Source of the DNA: Ianthella basta
Lineage: Eukaryota > Porifera > Demospongiae > Verongiida > Ianthellidae
Direction: 5' to 3'
Assembly (NCBI GenBank): GCA_964019415.1
Contig: OZ025872.1
Span: forward strand, 2,226,699 to 2,290,698
DNA: 64,000 bases
The notes below the pieces were generated by a model that saw only the letters and a program-made list of their open reading frames with translations, was not told the DNA's origin and searched no databases. The translations under genes and the position numbers were made by a program. Shown in pieces: positions 33,024 to 63,102 of this stretch (position 1 is its first letter; each line of letters opens with the position of its first letter).

Positions 33024-33205
33024 TGAAGTTCTGCACAATTTTGGTTGACACATTCAAAGATGGTGTAATGAAGACTGCAACAGTAGCTGCTAAGATTTCC
33101 AAGCAAGTAGAGCTGCCAGGTAAAAGCCATATTATTCCAATATAGTCCCCAGTTCCGAGGGTCAGTTATTCTTCCTTGTAAATAATATGTAGCACAGTGA
33201 AGGAA
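33024..33205 (+). pseudogene. Fragment of the Roc exon (third receptor copy relic)
   Basis: The sequence is clearly homologous to the Roc exon around 13,280-13,460: TTGGTTGACACATTCAAAGA (G4 region), GCTAAGATTTCCAAGCAAG and CAGTTATTCTTCCTTGTAAA. It has indels and in-frame stops. It lies downstream of the orphan CARD-like exons, so the cluster at 31-33 kb is probably the remains of another ankyrin-Roc-CARD gene. Confidence 0.75.
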
Positions 33206-34085
33206 AAGCTGTCATTAGAGTTTGGTTGGTGGTCTGTGTGTGTGTGAGACTGCCCTTCAGTATGAGTGTGTATGTGTAGCGGAAATATGGTGACACGACA
33301 GTTATGGGCTGCCTTGATCGGTCTGATTAGACAGGTGTTCTTGTTTGGTAGTTTGTACGCATGTCCATGACATGTACGTAGTTGGGACTGTAGGCACCGT
33401 CCTCATTAGAGAGGTGACTTTATTTCCTCTAACCTTGTTTTCATTTTAACTCTTCAGCATGATGTAGGCTCAGCTATGGCCTGGCCATCCCCCTAGCCTT
33501 CTGTCTCCTAACTCTCATGCACATCACAGTAACCCACCGGCTGTGGTATGCTGATACAACTCACATGACCATCTGGTCTCCATGCAACCCCTACCGTTAA
33601 TCGTATTCACGGTTTAGGAACTTCATGGTGGTCTTCCCAGTCCAGAGCTTGTCATGAATCTCATTATATACTCACTCCTGTGTGCCCAGGCATCAGAATG
33701 AAATGTATAGCTCAGACTCTCAGCTTGATCTCATGATAACCTATAACAGGAGGCTATGTATATGTATTATGTGTGTACACTCCTGTGTGCTCTATAGGCT
33801 ATGTACAGTGTGGTCCAGTTGGCATGCTGCTGCTGCTGCTGGGGGCTCACATGATATGTCTTGGCTGCAGTGCAGTCATACACCTAAAGTGCCAGGTGAC
33901 CCATAGCACCTATCATAAGATGAACATGGCGTCCACTCTTCACATTCATGAGATCAGTTAGTAAACAGTATGGCTATAGCTAGACTCACATTAATAATAG
34001 CTGCACTTATGCAATTTAGCATCTTACAGATGGCATGTTTCCAATGGTTGTGGGAGGGATGGTTGCGTGTGAACGACTGTGTGTG

Positions 34086-34174
<89 letters not shown>

Positions 34175-34252
34175 GTGCACGCGTGCACTTGTACAGTTAT
34201 GGGTGTGGTTGGTAGGTAGTGTGTGAGGTGTGGCAGTGTGTTGTCTGAGGTG
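33206..34252. other. Unit A tail up to the duplication junction
   Basis: About 1 kb without a recognisable gene. It contains one copy of the intronic repeat near 33,377-33,430 (GGGACTGTAGGCACCGTCC) and a TG tract (34,080-34,170), then runs directly into unit B. Confidence 0.6.
34080..34170. repeat. TG microsatellite close to the A/B junction
   Basis: About 90 bases of TG, ending about 80 bp before the start of unit B. Confidence 0.93.
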
Positions 34253-35801
34253 GTCCTCTTCCATCAGCACCAAACACCTCAGAGCTATTGGGGACAACAT
34301 TGACTTTACCTCCTCCTATTGTTGCTCTTCTAGGAACATGATGGTGAAGGTCTGGAAAGAGCAGTGGAGCCCAACACAAACACACCAATCCCCTCATCCA
34401 CCCACACAGAGGGGACACACACACAAACACACTCATGTACACTGTTTGAGTATACTTTGAATGGTTATACGTCTGTGGCAGTAAGATGAGTAAACGAGAA
34501 ATGAAGAAGAATCTCTCTCTGTTTATCTTACAAAGGGGAGAGGTTACGTGTGAGGTGTGAGGGACTGCATGAATCAGAGTGCCTGAGCATCTCTTGGATG
34601 ACAGCTGGTGAGAGAAGAGTGTTGTGTCACACCTGTGGACTGATGGGTGCATACATGACACATACACATGTGTACATGGACACAACACACACACAAAACA
34701 GACACATGTAAAGGCACCTTGCAATTGTGTGGGTACTACATAAAACATACAACACACCAAATACGCGCAATATATTTATCGTGACGTCATTGTCAGCATT
34801 TTTGGAATACCAAAGTGGTCACCGCGCCTGTCCTTCCTCTGCGGGGCCTGATCCCTGAGTCTTCTGCTCAGACTCAGAGTCTTCAACTGTTGTTTAGAGA
34901 GTCTTCAGCAGTGTGGTGTGTAGAGACCAGGTAGGTGCACTACTATTTCATCGGGTGCTTGAGGGATTGCGCGTGACTGTCCACTCGTCCACTTGTTTTA
35001 CCTACTGGGATAGAACGAAAGTCAGCTCGCGCGTTCGACCAAAGAATGGCGAACTCCTCCTGATAATGTAGCACAGCAAAGGGCAGTTTTTACGATCCTC
35101 TACACGCTGAGTAAACTCATTACAAGGGTAGCAGAGAATTTACGGGTATCGACAAGTTAAGTCGCACGAATCACTGCTTCGATGATGTCCTGACGTAGCT
35201 AGCTAACTCTTACAGTAAGGGAGGTGTGGCGCTAAGGGCGTCAGTTGAGGCTTTGAATCTGTCGAGCAAGTTGCTAAACATTCGAGCGCTGTCGATATTA
35301 TCCCCTAAAATGAAGTATTAAATCGTATGTTGCCCTCAAATCGACACGAAGTTAAAACTGAGTTGCTATTAGCTAAACGCTTTGTACACCAGAACTCTGT
35401 TTGCTGTGTGCACTAGGAATTGTGTGCTCAGCACAATTCCTAGTATCACGTACATTTGACTGAACAATAGGAAATCTCCGGACACGAAGATATGGAAATG
35501 TCCAATGTACTCTGACATCTAGAAACATCGTGCGCACATCTTTAATTGCTCCTTTGGTGCATCATGGCCAATCAAATTGGCTTAATCTTCGCTATTTCAA
35601 ATTACTTCCATCAGCCATTTTGGTTGAATTTTATAAGTCAAACAAATGAAGTCATCATGCTTTCCCTGTCATAGCAGGATAGAGGTGATTTCTGTATGAT
35701 CTGACCTAGCATTGTCTCCTTTCACTTCTTAGAGAAATATGAATATTTAAGCTTTGTGGTTTTTGTTCATTGCGATATCACATTTGCCACCCTTCTCCAG
35801 G
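34253..35801 (+). other. Upstream and 5' untranslated region of gene B
   Basis: Collinear with 1-1,669, with small indels. It keeps the TGACGTCA site, the inferred 5' UTR donor (GTAGGT) and the hairpin at 35,412-35,444. No coding sequence recognised. Confidence 0.5.
34782..34789 (+). promoter_or_regulatory. CRE-like palindrome TGACGTCA upstream of gene B
   Basis: This is the counterpart of the site at 661-668. It is unchanged although the flanking sequence has indels between the units. Confidence 0.4.
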
Positions 35802-52395
<16,594 letters not shown>

Positions 52396-52689
52396 TGGAC
52401 AACGCAAAATACCACAGGACAATTTTCATTGCATGTGCACATGTCTCTTTAATTATATCTTAAGCTTAACTTCTTATTTGTTTATGTTTATTATGTGTTT
52501 GTATTAGTGTATTCTTTTCATTCCACTGACTGTATAGCTGTGTAGATAGTGTGATAGTGTGCAGCTGCAGCTGTTACTTTTAATCATTCGTTCGTTTTTC
52601 CACTTCAAAATTTGAAACGAGAATGAGGATAGAACTTGGCGCTCCAAAAATGGCCGATGCAAGAGGCAGTCCTTGTACATCGTGCACAG

Positions 52690-52850
52690 ACGAGTAAAGG
52701 CTGCGTCTCCCTCCGCTCCCTAGTAAGTACTCTTGTAGGGAAGTTAACACTGTAAAAAACCAATCTTAGCGCTGTACCTATCTGTTAATGGAAGTATATA
52801 TCAATGAAGATGCCGGACACGGATCAATCGACTCGATTGCCATCTGTCTA
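52690..52850. other. Novel filler at the unit B deletion junction
   Basis: Unit B matches A up to about 17,945, then has about 160 bases with no match in unit A, then matches A again from about 21,885. The deletion removed the CARD-like relics, the minisatellite and the first three CKAP5 exons. The filler contains no clear gene. Confidence 0.7.
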
Positions 52851-53763
52851 TCTCTCCGTTCCTCCTTTCTCCCAGCTCCTCCAATGGCTAGCATAGAAGC
52901 TCCCAGAGGCAGGCAAGCTCCCCTCAGAGTTCCCCTCTTTCATTCCCCCGTTGCTGTCCTGCCTGGAGGACCGCTCGGGGGAGGCGAGGAAACACAGACA
53001 GACGGTACTGCCTCTAGTCATGGTTCGGGTCGGCTATGAGGCAATGGCGCGGCAGGCATGCAGGCAAGCTGAAGGTGTGTGAGGGGAGGGTGTGAGAATG
53101 AGGGGTGAGGGTGTAGGGGTGGCAGTGACAGTGGTTGAGGGATGGGACGGTGAGAGCTTGAGGTGTTAGTTGGTTTAAGTAAGAAATTGTTGCTGTAATC
53201 ACCAATGACTAGTGATTGGTACTGACCTTTATCTGAAGTGCTATGAGCTTTGTGCAGGGCTCACCTACCATAATCTGACGCTGTGTGCTTGATATGACCA
53301 TTTCCTCCACACTTCACCTCTCCCCTGTCCACACATCATGTTCCACTCTAGCCTGCCTCTAAGCAAGCCATCCTCGGACTGTTGGAGAAGCACAAAGTGT
53401 CCCTCCCTCCACCAAAGTCAGCTAAAACTAAGGAGAGAGAGTAAAGAGGCTTCAGATTCTCCTCCTACTACTGCTAAAGAGACCAAGACTGCCAAGACGG
53501 CCAAGGTGGGCACAAAGGCAGTGAGCAAGAAGGGAGCATCGAAGAAGGGCAAAGAAGCAGAAGAAGACTTCGGACCACCACTCACGAAGGGGCCCACCAT
53601 GCAGCAGAGGCAGAAGGATGAACAGAACTTCAAGGTCAGTTTTGTGTGGCTGTGTATGTACAAGTGTTTACAAGACTAATGTGAGCAGTTACACATGTTG
53701 CAACTACATGTACGTATGTATGTACAGTGTATTGTATGTTTTAGACCCGTTTTCATTCCCATT

Positions 53764-53908
53764 AATGTGGTAGAGGCTCATGCTACGTTGTCTAGCAGGT
53801 TTATGAGGCGTTGCAGTTACAAAACTGTTTTGTAACTGATGAAGACCCTCGTGGTCGAAACGTTTTACTTGAACTTTCCTTTTTAGCTACGTGAATGCTC
53901 ATCAACGC
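53764..53908. mobile_element. 145-bp insertion with 12-bp target duplication, unit B only
   Basis: It is flanked by TTCATTCCCATT at 53,752-53,763 and 53,909-53,920; unit A has a single related site just before its 22,810 exon. Inside is a 9-bp stem (53,816-53,824 with 53,828-53,836), then CTGATGA (53,836-53,842), a GACC/GGTC stem and GAAAC (53,857-53,861). This order resembles a hammerhead ribozyme core. It is too short to code, so it is a non-autonomous element that arrived after the unit duplication. Confidence 0.7.
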
Positions 53909-54459
53909 TTCATTCCCATTTGCAGGTTTTGAAGTGGAGCTTTTCCACTCCACGGAGTGAGTTTATAGAACAGCTCAAAGATCAGATGCAGCCATGTGTC
54001 TCACGGCCACTGCTGACTCAGCTCTTTCACGACGACTTCAAGCACCACATCGCTGCACTGGGCACACTCAAAGAGGTGTGTGATGTGTGTATTTATTGTA
54101 TAGAGTATATACAGTAGACCACCACTTGGTACAATACTGGTTGGGCTGGACTATGTGTAACTACTGTTGATGGCTGTTTGCTGCCTCAGGCTGCTTACTT
54201 CTCAATTGTGTAGTTGTGGTAATGCTGGAATACTTTGTATAATTATGTTGTGGAGTACTGCTCCACATTGCTCCAGTTACATGTATAAGGAAACACTGTA
54301 TGCATGTGAGTACTTTTAGTGTGTCCCTGGTAGTGAGTGTGGTGGTCCCCTCTTGTGCTGCAGTGTGTCAGGGGTAGTGCTCAGTATGGGGCAGAGGCCA
54401 TTGCATGTGTGGACCTCCTGCTCAAATAGGTGACTCTGAGGTGAGGGGATGTGCACAGT

Positions 54460-54509
<50 letters not shown>

Positions 54510-56940
54510 ATGCACAAGTGTCTTTCATCTGCAGTACGTCTATTCGCATGTGTGTGTCTGATATAGTAGACCCTCCCTTGATCCCTCTGCCTCTCCCCTC
54601 CTCCTCCTCCCAGGTTCTGTGACACCAACACCACGGTGAACCTAAAGTGCCTCGAGTTCCTCTCCTCCCTCTTTGCCCTCCTCATCAAGGAGAAGTACCG
54701 GATGAGTGACTTTGAGGCAACAGCTTTCTTACCCTTCCTCGTCATAAAGGTACGTATGCACATTGGAGAGTGAGCAATTTGGCAATTGTAGGAGGCATCA
54801 CATCTCTGTTGTGCAGTCTTTATGTGCTTCTGGCTTGTTTAAACTGTAATGTTGCTGGGGAATTCCCCCTTTTTCCCCTCCAGAGTGGTGATGCGAAGGA
54901 TGCAGTTCGCAAGGAGGTTCGTGCTCTGTTTGACCAGATCTGCTGCTTCTATGCTCCACCCAAACTGTTTGGGTACGTGGCAGATGGACTCAAGTCAAAG
55001 AACTCTCGACAGAGATTTGGTGAGAACTTGATTGCACCACCTTGTGGTGTGAGTCCTTCCACTCTCAGTCACTCCTCCTTGGCACTCACATTTTGCCTGT
55101 TCCTTTCTCTTTCTGTCCTAATCTCTCCTTACCTTTCTTCCCCTCTATTCTCCCTGCCTTTGCCTTCCTCTCTACTACTCTCCCTGCTTCTCCCTTGATA
55201 CGTCTCACACTCCATCCTCTTCCTCCTGTCCCTCCTAGAATGTCTGGAGATGCTTGGAGTGTTGGTTCAAAACAATGGCCTTGTGGTGTGTCAGCCCTCA
55301 CCTCAGAAGGCTGTCCAGCAGATTGCTCCCTTTGTTGGAGAGAAGGACAGCTCTGTGCGGAACGCTGCCCTCAACACACTGGTTATCTTCTATGAGAACA
55401 TGGGGGACGCAATCTACAAGCATGTGGGAAGGGTGAGTCTGTGCTTCCCTTCACCTCCCCTCCTCCTCCCACTCACCCCACACACCACTCTTTATTGCTG
55501 TCTCCCTCCCCTCCCCTCCCCTCCCCTTCCCTCCACTAGCTCCCTCATAAAGATCTCTCCATGCTCGAAGAGCGGATCCGCAGATCAGCCAAGAAGTCTT
55601 CTCCTGAGACCAACACCACAATCACCTTACAAGAGAAGCAGTCCTCTCCCAATGCCAAGGGGGAGGGGGAGAGGGAGAAGGAAGAAGACGACCAACCCCC
55701 ACCGCAACAGAAGGGCGGAGTCAAGGGTGTGGCATCCAAACAAAGGTGTGATGTGGATGTTAATGTACTGTAATAAGAGGTATTCTACACTGTGTGGGCC
55801 CATGGAAGAAATACCATTTCCTGGTATAGTATGCTACATGTGTGTAGTGGCTTACAATGTTAGCAGCCCTAGTTGTTCACACATCTCCAATACATACATG
55901 TACGCATCTAGTGTGACAGTACCTTTACAGATTGCCCATGTGTACCTCCTACCCGCCCCTTGTCTGTCTGCAGGTTGGCAGTAGACCCTGATGCTACTGT
56001 AGCGAAGGAGCCCTCGCCTGTGCCTCCTGCCCCTGCTGCCGAGGAGCCAGAGCCTGAAGTGGCCCCGCCCCCTACTGCCTCGCCCCCCAAGCGGTCTGCT
56101 ATCCCTGTCCCAGACGGTCCCCTCAAGATGGACTTCTCCAAGTATCGCTACCCTGCTGCTCCCGTCCTCAAGTTGGCCAAACTGCCAGCTGTCAAACAGG
56201 AGGACCTCTTGGAGGACTATGAGGTCCCACAGTATGAAACTTCAAAGTTAGTGTGCCTGGTGTTTCTGTGCGAGCGCGAGCATATGGCGTGCGTGTGTGC
56301 TTGTTGTTTGTGTGTGTGTCTGTAGGAGGGCTTTGAGGTGCCTCAGTGAGAAAATTCAAAACTAGTTGTGTATCTCTGTGACTGTGCACTTTAGTGCTGT
56401 GTGTACCTTGTGTGATTTTGTGTATGCTTGCTTGTGTGTGTTTATTTAAGTACACACAATTTCCATCAGTGTGCTCCAGTACTACATGTGTCCTCAGTGT
56501 CTCTCTCTCCTATCACTCTTGTCTGACTTCTCTGTAATCACACTGTGGCTGTCTCCCCTTTCCAATGTGTGCAGGTTATTAGCAAACCCCCCTCCCTCGC
56601 TCACTTTCTCCCCAAGTCGAATGGCCACCACTTCAGCCGCCATCAGCTTCATTGTGTCACAGATTGCCAGCAGTGATGGGCAGGCTTGTATCTCAGCACT
56701 TAGACAGGTGGGAAGGAATGCTCAAGGGTACTACTGCAAAGCAATAGCCAACTATTCCTGTGTTGGAACCTGTCTCTAATGGTCACTCTAATGCAGCCAC
56801 CTAACTGTAGCACTATTGTACACATCAGCCGGCTGCCCTGGCTACAACTACCCAACACACACCAACACTGTACGGTGTACTGTGACTCTGCACTTAAGCC
56901 ACATACAGTGTGGGTAGGTGTCACCATTGGGACATATAGG

Positions 56941-57160
56941 ACATACAGTACAGTATGAGTAACTACGTACATATGGGACATACAGTACAGTATGAGTAAC
57001 TACGTACATATGGGACATACAGTACAGTATGAGTAACTACGTACATATGGGACATACAGTACAGTATGAGTAACTACATACATATGGGACATACAGTACA
57101 GTATGAGTAACTACATACATATAGGACATACAGTACAGTATGAGTAGCTACATACATGTT
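56941..57160. repeat. 37-bp VNTR, unit B
   Basis: About six copies of a 37-bp unit beginning ACATACAGTACAGTATGAGT and continuing with AACTACGTACATATGGG. Unit A has one copy near 25,911. It lies in a CKAP5-like intron. Confidence 0.9.
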
Positions 57161-58882
57161 GTAGTGGCCATCAGTGGCACTGAGTCTGCCAAGTACGAAT
57201 GTAAAGCAGCTCTTGTTGTTGTGATGACATGTCTTATCTTGTTGGACTGCAGATGGATCAGATTCTGTCCAAGCCAGAGCACACTGCAACAATCAAACTA
57301 AATGTGGATCAGGTGGGCCATTGCCACAGACACATGCACACACACCCACACCCACACACACACACGCACACACACACACACACACACCGCACACACACAC
57401 ACACACACGATCCCCTGATAGTGCTTCCACCTTGCTGAAAAATTATCTCATTGGTTAACAGTACAATTTAAAATTATTTTCTAATTTTTTAAGCCTCCTC
57501 ATTCCTTGTCCCTCTCCCCCTCCAGCTCCTGAGGGCCATCCTAATGCAGATGAGGATGAACTTCAACACCCAGCTCCAACAGGCTAACTCTCCGGAGAGT
57601 CTGAAACAGGTAGGCGCAGGGCAGGACAGGGTGTGGACTGGTGGCTGTGTTTTAACTTTCAACTATTCCCTAAGGTCCTCTCCACTCCTTTCACTCTCCC
57701 TCTCCAACCCCCTCTCTCCTCAGGTGATGTTACTGGGCAAACGGCTCACAAGCTGTCTCCTCAACACCTTCAGTCAACCGGAGCTAGCAGCTGCCGCCTC
57801 TCAAGACACCTTGGTGGAGACTGAGCGTGATGTGATGACCCTCCTCCAGGATGAGAGGATGCTGAGGTTGGAGGATGTGGCTCAACTCAATAGGTCCTTC
57901 AACTTTCTCATGTTGAAAGTGATTGAGAACGGTGAAAAGAATGCACTGTTTGGGTAAGTCCGGCTGTCTGTCAGTCTGTCCATCTGTCAGTTTGTGTGTG
58001 TGCGTGCCCACGCGCGCGCGCGTGTGCATGTGTGTGTGTGTGTGTGTGTGTGTTCTTGCATGTTTGTATGGTATCAAGAAAAAAGGAAGTATCGTTAAAC
58101 TCGTCACAGTGTGTATGTATGCATTCTTCACCACCCACCCCACACTTCATGTCAGAGTTCATATTGGGCACACACCTGATGCTTTAAGTGATCTGCTTGC
58201 TCTCCTCACACTTCCTTCTAGTTCCCTTCTACATGTGATGTTGGAGTCTCTTGGACAGGACGGCAACCCCTCCAAGCTAACTGAAATGGCCATGAAGGTG
58301 AGTACCTGATACATGCACTATGGTGTAGTGTTCTGAGGAGTATGGCACCTCTCTGATGGAGCAATTGGTCGGCAGTTTTGTGTGGATAGTTAACTAATGA
58401 GTGTAATACTGGCATCATGGTGTGTAGTAGCTTCAACGGTAGTTGGCTGAAATTTGATGCTTGCATATATGTTCAGAAATCAGTCGAGCAATGGTCAAGT
58501 GTATGTAGTTTAACACTTTTCAGCAGTACCTCTGTGTGAGTGTACTTCCTTGTCCCTCTCCTCTTTCCTCTCTAGTGCCTCTGGAAGCTGACACGTCCTT
58601 CCTCAAGTCAACGTTGACCAGCTTCTCCTCAATGTGCACCACTTCTTCACCGGCTACAACGACCGCACCGCAGAGGGGCGGGTCCAAGATGACACACCCT
58701 TTCGCACTGTGAAGACCATCCTCTTCCACCTGGTCACCATCATGGGGGACAGCGTGAGTCCTTTGGTGCTCAGCTTGCTTAGAGCACTGGGTGTTTCTAA
58801 TTGTGTGCAGTGGGGTTGGATTAGTGTTCAGCAGCTTCCCAATCTGTACCCTTCTGTGCACATGTGCACACATGCTCACTTA

Positions 58883-58964
<82 letters not shown>

Positions 58965-59130
58965 CACAGGTCCTGGACCACCTGACCATGGTGGAGGACA
59001 GCCGACAGAGTGCCATGTACAAGTACCTCTGCAAGACCATTGCCAAGAAGAGGCTGAGTGGAGAGGGTGCAGCACCACAGACCAAGACCTCACCTAAAGA
59101 GGGGGCCAGAGAGGTAAGATGACTAGTGAA

Positions 59131-59259
<129 letters not shown>

Positions 59260-60837
59260 GGAAATGTGTTTGGGTGTGTGTTGTTTTGTGTGTGCTGTGT
59301 GTTTGTGTTCATAAGTGTGTGATCGGTGTGTGTGTGTTGTGTGAACAGTGTGTGTCTAACAAATGGCTGTGACAGCTAGTTTCTGACATCTTGTCTGTCA
59401 CTTTTGCTTTGTGCTATGCATGTCAGAGTAAATTTGACTGACCTGCCATCAAAGTGTGTGTCTGTGTGTGTGCGTGTATGTACACGTGTCCCTCAGTCTG
59501 TGCGAGTGTGTAATTGTATACTTACGTATACTCTACATCTGTCCCCGCCCCCTCCCATTAGGGAGCCTCCCGAGTGCAGCCCAAGCGTCCACCTCAGCTG
59601 GTGTTGGTGGACATCCCTGATGAGGTGGCCACACCACTTGCTGATGCACTGGACAAGACGAGGGACCGGTCCCTGGAGACACAGCGAGAGGTGAGGGGGG
59701 GAGGGAGGGGGGAGAAAGGGTAGTAGACATGTATGTAGTGTTTGTAGTACATGTACAGTGAATTATTCTCTATAGAAAGCTGCTCTGAGACACACTGTAC
59801 ATACAAGTAGTTAGAGGTATGTAGGATCCAGTATAACATAACACAAGGAGCAGTGGTTCCAAGATGCTGTGTGGAGTTGTGTTGAGACCATGTGAATATT
59901 GTACATGATTGCTCTAAAGAGGTGTATTGGCCACTCCCTCTGCCTCCTCTGCAAAGAGTTTCCAACCATTTTACTCATTCCCCTCCCTCCCCCCTCCAGG
60001 GATTCAGGGAGCTGTATGCCTTGACTGAGAAGCACCCCTCCTTTGACTTGCATGCGTTTGTTGCCTCAAACACACTGCCCCACTACCAGAACTGGGTCAA
60101 GAGGGGACTGAAGGCGGTGGAGTATGAACAACAGTGCTGCAAGGCACAGAACAAGAGTTAGTGTGACAGATCCAGACAGTCCACTCACTAGCAATGTTGG
60201 ACATTATGTGTGTATACACCTAATGTGTGGGTGTGTCTGTGTGTATAGTGTCATAGTGCTGTTTCACTGACAGCCTCTTCTGGGCCTCTAGTCTTGCTCT
60301 GATCTTGTTGCGTATTTTACCTGGTCCAGTATTGTGAGGGAAGGGGGTGTCCCTATCCATGTGTGTACAATGGTATTGGCATTGACTGACACAATGCTTA
60401 AGTGTAGCTGTTTACTGTACTCCTTGGAAAAGTGTTTCTGTCAATCTGTGCTCCACTTCTTCTCATGTGTACTTGTATTCTGTTCCTTCCCCGCAGAGCC
60501 ACTGGCTGAGAAGTTTCAGAATATGCTCTACTCTGGTACGTTTGAATGTTCAGGAAGAATCACTCAGTCCTTCCTCTCCACTTATCTTCCTCTCATCCCT
60601 TCCACATGTACACATACTCACCCTTTTATAGTGTGACACACTTCCACCTCCACCTCCTATTGACAGCTGAAATTGTCAGCTGCTGTTACCCCACTTGACT
60701 AAAGAATGAGCCGTTGCTCTTTCCTCTATCACAGATGAACTGAAGGCCAGTATGGAGAAGTACAAGGAGGAGAGGAAGCAGCTTGAAATGAGAGGGATGG
60801 TACCGACTCGGGTGAGGGAGGGCAGTGGTGGGAGGGG

Positions 60838-60915
<78 letters not shown>

Positions 60916-61909
60916 ACTGTGTTTGTGTGTGTGTGTGTGTGCGTATGTGTGTGTGGTCTGTCTGTGTGTTGGGCATGTGATAAATGTTGAGCGGTGTATG
61001 AACAAACACACTAAGACATGGGTCCATGGATCATGTTACAATTCATTTTACAGAACATACCTGCTGGAACTGATGCCTCCAAGGACAATCCCAGTGTTGC
61101 TCCAGGCAGCAAACCAGCTAAAAAGGTACTGTATTTAAAGTAGCAGCTCCCTGCATGCAAGTGCTAAAGTCACAACACTTCTCATCACCCAACCTTCCCT
61201 CTCTGTACAAATACTCTCCTCAGGCTCGTAAGCCAGCTGCCCCTGGTAGTGAGAACTCTACCCCTGCTCCCGCCAACCCTCTCCCCGCTAGCAGCACCTC
61301 AGGGGGACAGGAAGGACAGGACATGAGCAAGTTCAACTTGGGGAGTCTCGTGCAGCGACTGAACGAACTCAAAGGAACAACTTAAACACCTTCTCTGTCA
61401 GCCCTCACCACTTGCAGTGTACCATGTGTGCACACTTTTGATTATGTAGTAAATTGAACCATATTGTATTGTGTGTCTTGTATGTATGGTGAGCCCTTCT
61501 AGTTTATGAACATGTCACAGACACTTTCTTTACCACTGGTCCTCTTGTAGCTACATTACTGCATGTCTGTGTGGTCACTCTGTGCATGGTGATGTATTGG
61601 ACTGCCGATTTCTCTAGACAATGATATGTGTAATTATTGTTTGATTGCTAAAGACGGGTTCTAAAAGTAGCTATTTTACAGGTTCTAAAAGTAAACGTTG
61701 TCAAGTAAAGACTTCCAATTCTATAATCACTATTATTATAATAAATGCAGTGCCATAATGGTCTTAATTATAAATTATCTTTAATTTCTATCTCTGCGGA
61801 TAGTCCAGACTACCTCATAATGCATGGAACTGCATGTCGTTTGAGCATTAGCTGATATAATGACATTCATTGTCGGCCATCTTTCTGTCTCTCAAGTATG
61901 GGGAACAGT

Positions 61910-61979
61910 AGTCTGGCTTGCTAGACCGTCCCACGTAAACGCGCCGGGCGCTTACGGGACGATCTAGCGGGCCAGACTA
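61910..61979. mobile_element. 70-bp foldback element with 10-bp direct repeats, unit B
   Basis: Same sequence and same flanking GGGGAACAGT repeats (61,900-61,909 and 61,980-61,989) as in unit A. Confidence 0.65.
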
Positions 61980-62334
61980 GGGGAACAGTGCCTGTTGTCC
62001 TTGCAATTGCACTGACGGGAATACATCGTGTCTCGCTCCAACAGATGGTAAGTGCATGACGTGTACAGAAGGTGTACGCGCTGTGGGTGAGGAGTCGTGC
62101 ACACACGTTGGTGACACCGGCCTGAGTGATGTAGCTACGTACGATGCTAAGTTGGGGCATGGGCTTGGAGTTTGTACAGCTCTTCATTGCACGAGCACCT
62201 GATAACTCTGTTCATTGAGCAGCCACACCCGAACGTCTTTGAGTAGTTTTGCGCGCGCATTATGTCTTGTCCGTTCTCTATCCACGCGCTGCGGTTTCTC
62301 TATTGAAAGACTCCTTAGTTCCTTGTGCTTGCAG

Positions 62335-62414
62335 TCCTGAGGACTCTTCATTCAGAGAGGCGTGTCGTCACCAGTGAGGAGTGTAGCAGAGTTGGCGCGG
62401 CGGGACGCTGGTGA
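62335..62414 (+). pseudogene. CARD-like exon start, truncated, unit B
   Basis: Counterpart of 31,143-31,222, with the same reading frame and the same stop (TGA at 62,412-62,414). The truncation therefore predates the duplication. Confidence 0.45.
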
Positions 62415-62513
62415 CTGTGTACCCACACACATTGTAGACCTTTGGTATTAGCATAGCGTGCGAATGTTTTGTGTGCCCTGCAGTCTGTGTATCAGTCCTA
62501 CTATCTCACACAG

Positions 62514-62708
62514 TGCTGTCAGAGTTGTACCAGGAGAAGTTGGTGACTGAGGATGAATTGAAGATGATGAGAGGAGAAGGAGGGTACCTGGCTGGTTGGT
62601 TGGTCTGTATCCAGTGCACCAAACCACCAGAGGTTGCGACCAGAACAACCGACTTACTGGACAAGGTTGACTACTGTGAATACTTTGTTGAAGCTCACAA
62701 GTTGAGAG
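62514..62708 (+). CDS. Orphan CARD-like exon 1, unit B
   Basis: Open 195-nt phase 1-1 exon differing from 31,322-31,516 by few changes (for example EDELKMM and YFVEAHKLRG). Both copies remain open, which is mildly suggestive of constraint, but the copies are also very similar overall. Confidence 0.45.
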
Positions 62709-63102
62709 GTTGGTGAGGTAGTCAGACTACACTGTGGTGAACTCTGTACAACAGTCAAGTCCACCCTAACTACAATCCTTTCTAACCATCATTCACTGAA
62801 TTATCATTGCCCATGTTAATGGAAGGACCTTGAATGTACGAGTTGAGTTGAACACATTTGTGCAGTCAAGATGTGTCCATGCTGCCATGACAAGGGCCAA
62901 GTGTAGGTGGGATGTGTTTAGTTGTTCAGACTGTTCATGGTGGACATGGAGGATGTTAACACGTGACCTCTGTCACCTTCTCACTCTCAGTTTTGCTTGT
63001 CTCATTGTCAATGTGTATACTGTGTGGAGAAAATGCATACACAGCGCAGTGTATGAAGCAGTGAGTGGCCAAGTGATTTCTAAACATATTCTCACGCTGC
63101 AG

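Noticed and set aside
33682..33961. Small open frames with a leucine-rich stretch (CTGCTGCTGCTG)
   Set aside because: No splice-consistent context or conserved motif. The leucine run comes from a short CTG repeat.
56941..57160. CRISPR array
   Set aside because: The repeats are contiguous without unique spacers, and the context is an intron of a eukaryotic pseudogene.
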